From: Prevotella sp.
GTDB taxonomy: Bacteria; Bacteroidota; Bacteroidia; Bacteroidales; Bacteroidaceae
Direction of reading: 5' to 3'
NCBI GenBank assembly: GCA_015060535.1
Contig: SUYH01000014.1
Location: 1 to 64,000, forward strand
Length of the DNA stretch: 64,000 nt
Position numbers and translations under genes: made by a program. The notes beneath the pieces are model-generated. The model was not told the DNA's origin, did not search any database, and saw only the letters and a list, made by a program, of their open reading frames with translations. Below are positions 14,584 through 22,655 of this stretch, piece by piece (within the stretch, counting starts at the first letter, position 1; each line of letters starts with the position of its first letter).

Positions 14584-16767
14584 TTAGTTTACTATGATGG
14601 TGTAGGTTTTTATGGGAGTGTCGGAGTCGTCGCGTTGAAGAACGAACTGATATGTTCCTGCACCAGAGTAAGCTTTGATGGCAGAATTCATGTTATCTAA
14701 GGATTTCATAGCAACCGTAAATGTAGCTATGGCATTCTTCGAGTCATTTTCTGATGCCTCGGCTGTATCAAAGTTGCCCTGCCAGGATTCAACCTTATCT
14801 TTTAACCATGTTTCAAAATTTAACTTGCTTGTGTCTGTTGTAAGTGGACCATAACTTGTGACAAACATATGCCATTTATACTTATAGCGATCCATCTCCG
14901 GCAGATCGATTTCCATAGAATGACGGTCATGATAGATCATTGCTTTGTAATAACATTCCCAGTAAGTCGAAAAAGAGTTTTTGTATTGCTTACGGTTTTC
15001 AGTGGCATATATTACATCCGACATGATGTCGAGATCAGCGGTCAGCTTATATTGTCCTGTGGGGTTGGTCACCATCATCAAGGCTTCCTGCTCTACCGTG
15101 CAGGTATTCTTCATCAAATTAGGCACGTCAGTATTATCCCAACCGTGAATAGTACCCCAATACCCTGAGTTAAGTGAACTCCAATATGTACACAGATCGC
15201 CCTGGCCAGTGTAATACCATTCGACGGATTGATTATCATATGTAGCCCTTAATTCCAGGTCGCTGGTTGACCATGATTTTGCCTGTGAAAATGATATAGT
15301 GCTGCTATAATTGACTGATCCTGTCACAGCGCCGTAGCCGGCAGTGCCTCCAAAACTCCAGCCAGACGACGAGCCTGTTTCCGAGCTGATGGTGCGCTGA
15401 TGGTTTTCGTTGCCCGGTGCCACGTCCCAGAGGGCCATAGTGCCACCATCACCCGAGAATTTCATTTCAGATTTGATGTTTTTCATCCAAGGGCCGCGAC
15501 TATAAGGAAATGGATCAATAGCGTGAATAGCACTAACACCATGGTTCCACTTACCGTCGGGCGTCGAATTCAACTTTTCGTTAAGCACTGTTACGGACTG
15601 CTTTACCTGATAATAATCTTTAGGCGGATTACTTCCTTCGCCAAAAGCGTGGGCGCTGTAGATGGTGTATTTTACATCGATACCTGCAGAGATTGTTTTA
15701 TAATAATTATTATTCTGAAAACAAACATTAAAAGGATCTTGATAATTATAGTCAAAGGTGTATGTCTTGGTGTATGCCGACATCAGTTTCGAGATTGAGG
15801 TTGTTTCTGTATCAGCACGGTTCAAGGCTCGTTTGAAGTCGGCCATGCCTGCACGGGTCTGTGCATCGCCCTGGAACTGCTCTTTAATCCAGCGTGCCAC
15901 GGCATCGGCCTTCAGACCCCAGCGGTATTCGGTCATGGGCTGCTCTTCCTGAACCGCCTCGCCAGCATTGGCCTCCTCTGCAGGAATATCCTCCTCTGCA
16001 GGAATATCCTCTTCTGACAAGGACATGCTGATAGATGCGTTCTTGTTCATCACATAGAGCATGTTGTTATGTCCATGGAATCCCCAGGCGTCGAACATCA
16101 CCTCGTCTTGCAGCTCTGCAGGCCAACTGTCGATGTTCTCCCAGTCTGGCTCTGTCAGCGACTCGGGGTTGGGCTGACGTTTGCGCCAGAACTCCCATCC
16201 CTCTCTAAGGGCGTCGGCCATGCGCTGCTCTGCCTCGGCCTGCAGATACGACACGTCGGGCTTCTCGTCGGGATCGTCGCTGGCGTATTGCTTGGCAGCA
16301 AGCTCCATCATGCCCTGGATATAGTACTTGGTGAAGGTGTAGAAGTCGGAGAAGGTACACTGCGAGAGTATCAGGGCAGCCTCGCCGCTGCGTGTGCGGC
16401 CTACCAGCTCCTGCCACTTCTCTTCGCCCATGCCCAGATCAACGCCGCGCTGCGGGTCGAGGAAATAGAGCTGTGCCATCGAGGGCGCATCGGGCGTGCC
16501 CTTCAGTCGGCGGCTGATGGCCTTGCCTATCTCGTCGTCGATGTTGCCGAATACGGCATACGAGCAGTCGATGGTGTAGGCCACGGCATCCTCCGTAGGC
16601 TCGGGTGTGGGATCTACTAATTCCCTTTCATTTTCCGGATCAGGGTCTACAGGTGTTGCGGGGTTGTCGATTGTGTCTGTACAAGCTGTGAAGCCTGCCG
16701 ACAAAGTCACTGCGAACAGGAAGGCGCCTGCGGCCTTCAGCATGTTCTGGAATAGTTTTTGTTTCAT
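14584..16767 (-). CDS. Large surface lipoprotein with pore-toxin-like C-terminal part
   Basis: This is a 727-residue lipoprotein. A signal peptide with lipobox FTAC (C29) is followed by a Pro/Asp/Glu linker, then a helical Asp/Glu-rich region to about residue 300 that holds two copies of EDIPAE. The C-terminal 400 residues are β-rich. In them, a Gly/Ser/Thr segment of alternating residues (SSGWSFGGTAGYGAVTGSVN, about 475-495) and SFSQAKSWS resemble the stem region of leukocidin-type pore formers. That is a resemblance in pattern, not a proven family. It is a single-gene unit on the minus strand; the TPR-AraC regulator gene is divergent from it, 253 bp away. Confidence 0.6.
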   Translation of the reverse strand: MKQKLFQNMLKAAGAFLFAVTLSAGFTACTDTIDNPATPVDPDPENERELVDPTPEPTEDAVAYTIDCSYAVFGNIDDEIGKAISRRLKGTPDAPSMAQLYFLDPQRGVDLGMGEEKWQELVGRTRSGEAALILSQCTFSDFYTFTKYYIQGMMELAAKQYASDDPDEKPDVSYLQAEAEQRMADALREGWEFWRKRQPNPESLTEPDWENIDSWPAELQDEVMFDAWGFHGHNNMLYVMNKNASISMSLSEEDIPAEEDIPAEEANAGEAVQEEQPMTEYRWGLKADAVARWIKEQFQGDAQTRAGMADFKRALNRADTETTSISKLMSAYTKTYTFDYNYQDPFNVCFQNNNYYKTISAGIDVKYTIYSAHAFGEGSNPPKDYYQVKQSVTVLNEKLNSTPDGKWNHGVSAIHAIDPFPYSRGPWMKNIKSEMKFSGDGGTMALWDVAPGNENHQRTISSETGSSSGWSFGGTAGYGAVTGSVNYSSTISFSQAKSWSTSDLELRATYDNQSVEWYYTGQGDLCTYWSSLNSGYWGTIHGWDNTDVPNLMKNTCTVEQEALMMVTNPTGQYKLTADLDIMSDVIYATENRKQYKNSFSTYWECYYKAMIYHDRHSMEIDLPEMDRYKYKWHMFVTSYGPLTTDTSKLNFETWLKDKVESWQGNFDTAEASENDSKNAIATFTVAMKSLDNMNSAIKAYSGAGTYQFVLQRDDSDTPIKTYTIIVN

Positions 16768-17020
16768 AAGCTGTAATATTTAATAATATATTAGTAATAT
16801 AAAATGCGTGGAACTGATATTTCTCGTATCTTCTGTTGAAGGCCCTAGGAAAACCCGTAATCCAAGATACTTTATTGTTTTATGGTGCGAAATTACAATA
16901 TTTCGTTCAATAGCATGTTCTCGTGGCGCACAATTTTGTTCTCACGGCGCACAAGCAACATTTTTTTACGCAAAATCTGCATTTCATTGGATTTTTTTGT
17001 AACTTTGCCCCATAAATGCA

Positions 17021-18700
17021 ATGAATATGAAAAAACTTATCTTCATCTTTGCAGCGCTGATGGTGCTGTGTGCTTGTCAGGAAAAGAGTCGGCCAACAGC
17101 CGCTATGGTATCGGATGCCGACAGCATCTACACCAATCAGTATATCAAGATGCACTTCGTGAAGGAGCCGGAACGCTGCCTGGGACTCATCGACACTGCC
17201 GAGATGAAGGGTACGATGACTGTCGATAGCTGTAACATGATGCGCGGCTACGTGTACAACACGGGGTTGCAAGACCGCAAGCAGGGCCGACACTACATGC
17301 GGTTAGTACTGGACCGCAAAGGAATTGACAAGACGAGTGACGTCTACCTGTCGACACTCGACGGCTACACCACGATCTGTATGTCGGAAGGGAAGGCGGA
17401 AGAGACACTGAACGCAGCACTGGAAGGCATAGATCTGGCACGCCAGCGCGGTTTAAAGCGACAGGAGGCATCCTTCTACGCTACAGCAGGCTCGGCCATG
17501 GAGCTGCAGCGCCCTGGTTCGGGTGAGGCATATTTGAGGAAAGCCATCGACATCATCAGAAGTATGGACGATGCAGGTGCCCAGCCCAAGGCTTCGTACT
17601 ATATGAGTCTGCTGGCCCAAAGGCTTGGCGAGAACAAGAAATACGCCGAAGGGGCACAGGTATGCCGCGAGCGGCTGGCCTTCATCGACGAGATGGAGCA
17701 GAAGGGTATCAAGATGCCTGAGGGCTACTTCGAGAAACAGCGGGGCGGAGCCTACTGCGTGCTGGCCTGCTTGGAGGCGGAATTAGGACACATGGACGAG
17801 GCGCGACGCGCTGCCGAGAATTTTGAAAAAACATCATACGCCATGACGCCCACAGGACAGTTTAACATTCTTCCCTACTATGTTAAGACGGGTAACAAAG
17901 CCCGCGTGGAAGAGCTAAGCGAGCGACGGGAGAAATTGCTGCAGCAAGGCGACACCATCAGCGAATTATATCGCACGCTGTTCATCAATAGAGCCAACCT
18001 GTACAACAGTCTGGGCGACTACCGCCGTGCCTTCGAGGCCACCACGCGCGCCTCTGTCATCCAGGACAGCCTTACAGTCCGTGAACGCAACAGCAAGGCA
18101 GAAGAGTATGAGGCGAAGTTTAAGACGCAGGAGGCTGAGATGGCTCTGAAAGAGAAGGAGGCCAGCGAGCGCATACACCTTATTATTATAATAGCACTCG
18201 TCACCATCCTGCTTCTGGGCGCACTGGCCCTGTGGCGCATCATGATGGACAGACGCCGTCTGAACGAGCGCAACCACGACCTGTATGCCACCATTCAGCA
18301 GATGCTGGAAAAGCAGAACGAAGCAGAGCAGGCTTTGGAAGAGACGCCTGAGACGGCACTGTCGGGCAACCAACAACTGTATCAGCGCATCGTCAGACTG
18401 ATGAAGGAGCAGAAGCCCTATACCGACAGCAACATGAACCGCGACAGTATGGCCCAACTGCTGGGTACCAACTACAATCTGCTGGCTGATGCCATACGAG
18501 AATGTGCCAACGGACAGTCGATCGGTGACTTTATCGAAGACTGGCGATTGCGACATGCCGCACAACTGCTGGCCGAGACCGACCATTCGATAGGCCTCAT
18601 CATTGAGATGAGCGGCTTTGTTACCCGCAGCCACTTCAATACCTTATTCCGCGAGCGATTCAAGATGACTCCATCGGAATACCGTAAGGCGACCAAGTAA
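17021..18700 (+). CDS. Membrane-anchored TPR regulator with AraC-type HTH
   Basis: This is a 559-residue regulator. An N-terminal lipoprotein-like signal (VLCACQ) leads to a periplasmic helical-repeat domain of TPR type (about 50-350), a coiled coil (350-385), one TM helix (386-407), and a cytoplasmic AraC-type DNA-binding domain (about 445-559) with the second-helix signature LIIEMSGFVTRSHFNTLFRERFKMTPSEYRK. This architecture is typical of Bacteroidetes one-component sensors. Transcription should begin just after TAACTTTG at 17000-17007, leaving a leader of a few bases for the ATG at 17021 or a slightly longer one for 17027. The divergent lipoprotein gene is a candidate target. Confidence 0.85.
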   Translation: MNMKKLIFIFAALMVLCACQEKSRPTAAMVSDADSIYTNQYIKMHFVKEPERCLGLIDTAEMKGTMTVDSCNMMRGYVYNTGLQDRKQGRHYMRLVLDRKGIDKTSDVYLSTLDGYTTICMSEGKAEETLNAALEGIDLARQRGLKRQEASFYATAGSAMELQRPGSGEAYLRKAIDIIRSMDDAGAQPKASYYMSLLAQRLGENKKYAEGAQVCRERLAFIDEMEQKGIKMPEGYFEKQRGGAYCVLACLEAELGHMDEARRAAENFEKTSYAMTPTGQFNILPYYVKTGNKARVEELSERREKLLQQGDTISELYRTLFINRANLYNSLGDYRRAFEATTRASVIQDSLTVRERNSKAEEYEAKFKTQEAEMALKEKEASERIHLIIIIALVTILLLGALALWRIMMDRRRLNERNHDLYATIQQMLEKQNEAEQALEETPETALSGNQQLYQRIVRLMKEQKPYTDSNMNRDSMAQLLGTNYNLLADAIRECANGQSIGDFIEDWRLRHAAQLLAETDHSIGLIIEMSGFVTRSHFNTLFRERFKMTPSEYRKATK

Positions 18701-18705
18701 TCGAA

Positions 18706-18784
18706 TGTGCACAGAGGGACTGTCCCCGGAACACAGCGGAACCGACCCTGTTGTGCACTCTAGAACCGACCCCGTGATCTGAAT
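18706..18784. repeat. Compound REP-like repeat
   Basis: TGTGCACAGAGGGACTGTCCCC is followed by two GAACCGACCC-type units (GGAACCGACCCTGTTGTG, AGAACCGACCCCGTG). It fills the convergent gap between the AraC regulator and the TSCPD gene. The GAACCGACCC unit recurs at 19115-19151. Confidence 0.6.
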
Positions 18785-19056
18785 CAGTCGCTTAGCGGGG
18801 CGGACTTAAGCTGCTCCAGAGCGCGGCAGAGCTGGTCGGGACATGAAGTGCGCTTAACGCCGCAACGGATTCCGTCGAGGCGCTTGATGACATCGTCGAT
18901 GTTCTGACCTCTTACTAACTGGCTTATACCTTGAAGGTTACCGTTACAGCCTCCAAGGAAGAATACCTGCTGGATAATGTTGTTCTCGTCGGCTGTCACA
19001 TCAATGATCTGTGAACAAGTGCCGCTGGTCTGATATTGTATATGTCTCGTCTTCAT
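18784..19056 (-). CDS. TSCPD-domain protein
   Basis: This is a 90-residue protein from the ATG at 19056 (MKTRHIQYQTSGTCS). It has the four-cysteine TSCPD pattern: TCSQIID, GGCNGNLQG, RCGVKRTSCPDQL. The domain is found alone (TIGR03905-type) and at the C-terminus of B12-dependent ribonucleotide reductases, where it binds a metal; the free-standing proteins have no assigned reaction. TAACTTTG lies only 5 bp before the ATG, so the longer frame to 19086 would start upstream of transcription and the mRNA is probably leaderless. Confidence 0.85.
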   Translation of the reverse strand: MKTRHIQYQTSGTCSQIIDVTADENNIIQQVFFLGGCNGNLQGISQLVRGQNIDDVIKRLDGIRCGVKRTSCPDQLCRALEQLKSAPLSD

Positions 19057-19114
19057 GGGGGCAAAGTTACGAAAAAACAAGAGCAAAACAAAAGAATTGA
19101 TTCTTTTTTTTGCC

Positions 19115-19151
19115 GAACACAGCGGAACCGACCCTGTTGTGTTCTGTCACG
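19115..19151. repeat. REP-like repeat (GAACCGACCC type)
   Basis: GAACACAGCGGAACCGACCC then TGTTGTGTTC: outer GAACACA/TGTGTTC arms pair. It shares AACACAGCGGAACCGACCC with 18740-18760. Confidence 0.6.
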
Positions 19152-19157
19152 GGCGTT

Positions 19158-19910
19158 TTACCGTTTAAAGAGACGGAGGACGAACCAGCAATGCAGGAGG
19201 AAGGTCTGGATGTAGCCATAGTGGGTAGCCATCACATGGAAGCGCTCAAAGAGGGAATCGCGATGATGCTGCGTGGTGTCGCCACCCTCTTCGAAGTTAG
19301 CCACGATAGCGTTGGCATTCACCAGAGGCAGACCCAGACGGTCGGCTTCTTTCATGATGCGGATGCACCAGTCGACATCAGCTGAATGGCGATACTTGAG
19401 GTTGTAAGGAAACTGACGGGCAATGTCCAGACGGGCATAGAAAGCCTGATGGCAGACGAGCATGCCCTGTTTGAAGGAGCGCCACGTCAGCGTCTGGGGA
19501 GGGCGGTGGCGACGCAGGTGAAGGAAACGGCCCTCGGCGTCGGTGATGGCGGTGTCGCCGTAGACAACTGCGGGAGATTGGGAACCGACGGCTTTGACCA
19601 CACATGCCAACGTATCGGGAGCATAGAACGAGTCGCCAGCATTGAGAAAGACGACGTAGTCGCCAGTAGCACGCTGTAACCCCTTGTTCATCGCGTCGTA
19701 CAAGCCCTTATCGGGTTCTGACTGGATGATGACCTCATGAGGACTCGCTGCCTGGTACTGTTCGGCAATTCGCAGGGTATCGTCCTTCGAGGCACCATCT
19801 ATGATGAGGTGTTCGACATGCGGATAGGTCTGGCTGAGCACGCTGTCCAAAGTGCGCTGCAGCGTGCGGGCCGCATTATAAGTAATGGTAATGACGGATA
19901 TGCGTATCAT
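19158..19910 (-). CDS. Family 2 glycosyltransferase
   Basis: This is a 250-residue GT-A fold transferase acting on the cytoplasmic side to add a sugar in polysaccharide or glycolipid synthesis. It opens with ISVITITYNAARTLQRTL, followed by QTYPHVEHLIIDGASKDDT and the DXD-like site in YVVFLNAGDSFY (about 85-97). The layout resembles WcaA-like transferases. It overlaps the upstream GT4 gene by 4 bp (ATGA), so both are made from one mRNA starting near 21200. Donor and acceptor cannot be read from sequence. Confidence 0.88.
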   Translation of the reverse strand: MIRISVITITYNAARTLQRTLDSVLSQTYPHVEHLIIDGASKDDTLRIAEQYQAASPHEVIIQSEPDKGLYDAMNKGLQRATGDYVVFLNAGDSFYAPDTLACVVKAVGSQSPAVVYGDTAITDAEGRFLHLRRHRPPQTLTWRSFKQGMLVCHQAFYARLDIARQFPYNLKYRHSADVDWCIRIMKEADRLGLPLVNANAIVANFEEGGDTTQHHRDSLFERFHVMATHYGYIQTFLLHCWFVLRLFKR

Positions 19911-21178
19911 TGCTTGTGCATTTTAGGACGTCGGGCGTCTTCATATACCTCTATATATCGTTTGGCCACGCTCTGCTGCGAATAGCTGTGGGCTACTTTC
20001 TGCAGACAATGCTGGCTCAACGCTTCATAATCTGCTCCATCCAGCACATAACGGATACCTGCTGCCAGGTCGTCGGTCTGCTGGAACTGAGCCACATAGC
20101 CGTTCTGCTCGTGGTCTATCATCTCAGGGATGCCACCCACCTTAAAGCCCACACATGGAACGCCACACGCCATCGACTCCATCAGCGTGTTAGGCAGGTT
20201 ATCCTCCAGCGAGGGCAACACAAAGACATCGGCAGCACTATACACCTCGACGATGCGCTGGGTATTGCTGACGTAACCCAGAGGATAGGCAGGCAGTGCC
20301 AGTTGACTGGCTACATCCTCAGCATGACCGCCCAGTATAGCCACAACGGTGTTCTGACGCATCTCCGGATGTTGTTCTGTCAGCAGCTGAATAGCATCGA
20401 CGAAATAGCTCATGCCCTTGCGCGGATCGGTGACACGCTGCGACACAAAGAGGATGATGCGCTTGTCGGCAGGTAATGAAAGCTTCTGACGACACTGCAG
20501 CTTGTCGACAGGACGGAAGATGCGGGTATCAATTGGATTAGGAATGCTCGTGATGACCTGACCTTCGAGCAAAGCACTCTTTCGAGCCTCATCAGCCAGC
20601 CATTGGCTGCAGGCCACGTAGCTGATACGATGGCCGTTGAGCATGCGCTGTTTACGCTGCCATACGCGAAGCGCCAAATCGTCCACACCCATCTTGGGCA
20701 AGATAGGACATTGCTGACACTGCCGGTGGAAAGCCTCGCAGCCACGGGCATAATGGCAAATGGAAGTGGCAGGCCAGATGTCGTGCATGGTCCACACCAC
20801 AGGCTTGCCAAACGCCAAAATCTTATGGATATTGTCCAATGACAGCATGCCCTGATTGATCCAATGCAGATGGATGACATCAGCCTCCTGAAATTCAGGC
20901 TGCGACGTGATATCCGTGCCGATGTTGGCCATATCAAGTTCATACAGATGATCACGACGGAACGCCAAATGAATCCAGATGCACAGCCGTTCCCACAGAA
21001 AACACCAAAGAGGACGCCACCTGGACGGCAGTCCGCTGACCGTCAGCGAATCGGTCTCCTTCTCGCGCACCAACATCTTGGCTTTCACCCCATGATTGTT
21101 CAGCGCATCCATCAGCCGGTTGGCGGCAACGGCTGCCCCACCCGTCCTCTCACTCGTGTTGACAATGAGTACTCTCAT
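19907..21178 (-). CDS. Family 4 glycosyltransferase
   Basis: This is a 423-residue GT-B fold transferase. The N-terminus MRVLIVNTSERTGGAAVAAN is the usual glycine-rich acceptor-domain loop. The C-terminal half has the GT4 donor-site signature VFVLPSLEDNLPNTLMESMACGVPCVGF..GGIPE (about 320-360) with the E-x7-E pattern. A Cys-rich insert (CHYARGCEAFHRQCQQC, about 140-156) is typical of a Bacteroidetes capsule/O-antigen subgroup. Its promoter is TATCTTTG at 21203-21210 (minus). The isolated pair may finish an O-antigen or lipid-linked glycan. Confidence 0.88.
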   Translation of the reverse strand: MRVLIVNTSERTGGAAVAANRLMDALNNHGVKAKMLVREKETDSLTVSGLPSRWRPLWCFLWERLCIWIHLAFRRDHLYELDMANIGTDITSQPEFQEADVIHLHWINQGMLSLDNIHKILAFGKPVVWTMHDIWPATSICHYARGCEAFHRQCQQCPILPKMGVDDLALRVWQRKQRMLNGHRISYVACSQWLADEARKSALLEGQVITSIPNPIDTRIFRPVDKLQCRQKLSLPADKRIILFVSQRVTDPRKGMSYFVDAIQLLTEQHPEMRQNTVVAILGGHAEDVASQLALPAYPLGYVSNTQRIVEVYSAADVFVLPSLEDNLPNTLMESMACGVPCVGFKVGGIPEMIDHEQNGYVAQFQQTDDLAAGIRYVLDGADYEALSQHCLQKVAHSYSQQSVAKRYIEVYEDARRPKMHKQ

Positions 21179-21225
21179 ACCTTTTTATATATAATTTAGG
21201 CACAAAGATACAAATTTCTCTAAAA

Positions 21226-21246
21226 TCTAAGCACTAAACTCTAAAC
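21226..21246. repeat. Heptamer tandem repeat (YCTAAAC type)
   Basis: TCTAAGC-ACTAAAC-TCTAAAC, three 7-bp units in the divergent promoter region of the GT4 and guaD genes. Confidence 0.6.
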
Positions 21247-21283
21247 TTTTTGTAACTTTGCAGAAAATTAAGCAGAAAAGATT

Positions 21284-21751
21284 ATGGAAAAAAGAGATTT
21301 TATGTTGAGAGCCATTGAGCTTTCTGAGAATAGCGTGAAGAACGGTGGTGGGCCTTTTGGTGCCGTCATCGTCAAGGATGGTGAGATTGTGGCTGAAGCC
21401 TCCAACTGCGTCACGATAGACAACGACCCGACAGCTCATGCTGAGGTCAGTGCTATCCGCAAGGCAACGAAGAAGATGGGTACCTACGACTTGCAGGGCT
21501 GCGAGATATACACGTCGTGCGAACCCTGCCCCATGTGCCTGGGAGCTATCTATTGGGCCCATATCGACAAGATTTACTATGCCAACGACCGCAAAGACGC
21601 TGCGCGCATAGGCTTTGACGACGACTTCATCTACCAGGAACTGGAGCTGAAACCCCAATACCGCAAGAAGCCCAGCGAGATATTTATGCAGCAGGAAGCT
21701 CGCAAGGCCTTCGACATGTGGATGGAGAAAGACGATAAAACGGAATACTAA
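21284..21751 (+). CDS. guaD: Guanine deaminase
   Basis: This is a 155-residue zinc hydrolase of the cytidine-deaminase fold that converts guanine to xanthine in purine salvage. Zinc and proton-shuttle motifs are present: HAEVSAI (H and catalytic E) and PCPMCLGAIYWA (two Cys ligands). The surrounding GGGPFGAVIVKDGEI, NDPTAHAEV and YTSCEPCPMC, the FDDDFIY segment and the C-terminal EY ending match Bacillus GuaD closely in content and length, which separates it from tRNA adenosine deaminases. The promoter is TAACTTTG at 21253-21260. Heptamer repeats (21226-21246) lie between it and the GT4 gene. Confidence 0.9.
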   Translation: MEKRDFMLRAIELSENSVKNGGGPFGAVIVKDGEIVAEASNCVTIDNDPTAHAEVSAIRKATKKMGTYDLQGCEIYTSCEPCPMCLGAIYWAHIDKIYYANDRKDAARIGFDDDFIYQELELKPQYRKKPSEIFMQQEARKAFDMWMEKDDKTEY

Positions 21752-21858
21752 AGTGTTAACAACTGTTGTTATCGTACACACGAATTGATTTAAATCAAGA
21801 GAAACGCATTTTTTTGAGAAAAAAGTTCAGAAATGTTTGTGCGTAACAAAAAACATCG

Positions 21859-22183
21859 TACCTTTGCATCGTCAAACAAGACAAATGCTTGACTAAGTGA
21901 AGTCAAGAATAGTTAATAGATTGTTTTAGGTTAGTAGTAATATTTATAGTTTTAGGTTTTTAGTTATTGGTAAAAAGAAAGTTTTAAATGTGTGAAGAGC
22001 AGTGGGCACCGTGAGGCGGTCATAACTTTCTTTTCTTTCAGAATAGTAGTAGTAACATTAAATATCCCTGCTGTGAGGCAGGCCTTCCGGTCTAAAAAGC
22101 CGGAAATTTGCTTAGAATAAGGATTTTTAGTTAAACATAGGCTTTTGGATACCGCTGCTCGACGATGAGTAGCGGTATTTTTT
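21859..22183 (+). ncRNA. Candidate structured non-coding RNA, about 310 nt
   Basis: A strong promoter (TTTG 21836-21839, 19-nt spacer, TACCTTTG 21859-21866) starts a transcript that ends at a good terminator (ATACCGCT..AGCGGTAT plus T6, 22149-22183). No ORF of note lies between. Predicted hairpins include CTTGAC..GTCAAG, a long AGAAAGTT..AACTTTCT stem enclosing ACCG-TGAGG-CGGT, then CCTGC-TGTGAG-GCAGG and TTCCGG..CCGGAA. The terminator loop GACGAT is complementary to ATCGTC at the RNA 5' end. It lacks RNase P, tmRNA and SRP signatures; a 6S-like or novel RNA is possible. It is the only content of the 21752-22181 gap. Confidence 0.6.
22149..22183 (+). terminator. Terminator of the ncRNA
   Basis: ATACCGCT-G-CTC, loop GACGAT, GAG-T-AGCGGTAT, then six T. 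It ends at the stop codon of the convergent ispF gene. Confidence 0.8.
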
Positions 22184-22655
22184 ATCGTTCTATCAGTGCT
22201 ACGGCATAGGCCGATATGCCCTCCTGGCGACCTGTGAAGCCCAACTTCTCCGTGGTCGTAGCCTTAATGGAGATAGCATCCACATCACAACCGATGACCT
22301 GAGCCATACAAGCCTGCATGGCAGGAATATGAGGATTCATCTTCGGACGCTCAGCACATATCGTGGCGTCGATATTCACCAGTCGATAACCCTTGGTGGC
22401 TATCAGCTCTATCGTTTTCTTCAGGATGATCTTGCTGTCCATCCCGTCTGTCTCGGCCGATGTGTCAGGGAAGTGATAGCCGATGTCGCGCATATTGGCA
22501 GCACCCAATATCGCGTCGCAGATAGCGTGTATCAGCACGTCAGCATCACTATGACCCAGAAGGCCCAACTCGTGTTCCAATTTAATACCGCCCATCCAGA
22601 GGTCGCGTCCTGCCACCAACTGATGGACATCATAGCCCATTCCTACTCTAATCAT
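22182..22655 (-). CDS. ispF: 2-C-methyl-D-erythritol 2,4-cyclodiphosphate synthase
   Basis: This 157-residue enzyme of the MEP isoprenoid pathway cyclises CDP-methylerythritol phosphate with loss of CMP. The family signature is complete: RVGMGYDVHQL with the zinc ligands Asp and His, the LGLLGHSDADVLIHAICDAILGA helix with the third His, FPDT, and KATTTEKLGFTGR near the C-terminus. Length is standard. It overlaps the end of porV by 4 bp (ATGA) and is the last gene of the FAH-porU-porV-ispF run. Confidence 0.96.
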   Translation of the reverse strand: MIRVGMGYDVHQLVAGRDLWMGGIKLEHELGLLGHSDADVLIHAICDAILGAANMRDIGYHFPDTSAETDGMDSKIILKKTIELIATKGYRLVNIDATICAERPKMNPHIPAMQACMAQVIGCDVDAISIKATTTEKLGFTGRQEGISAYAVALIER

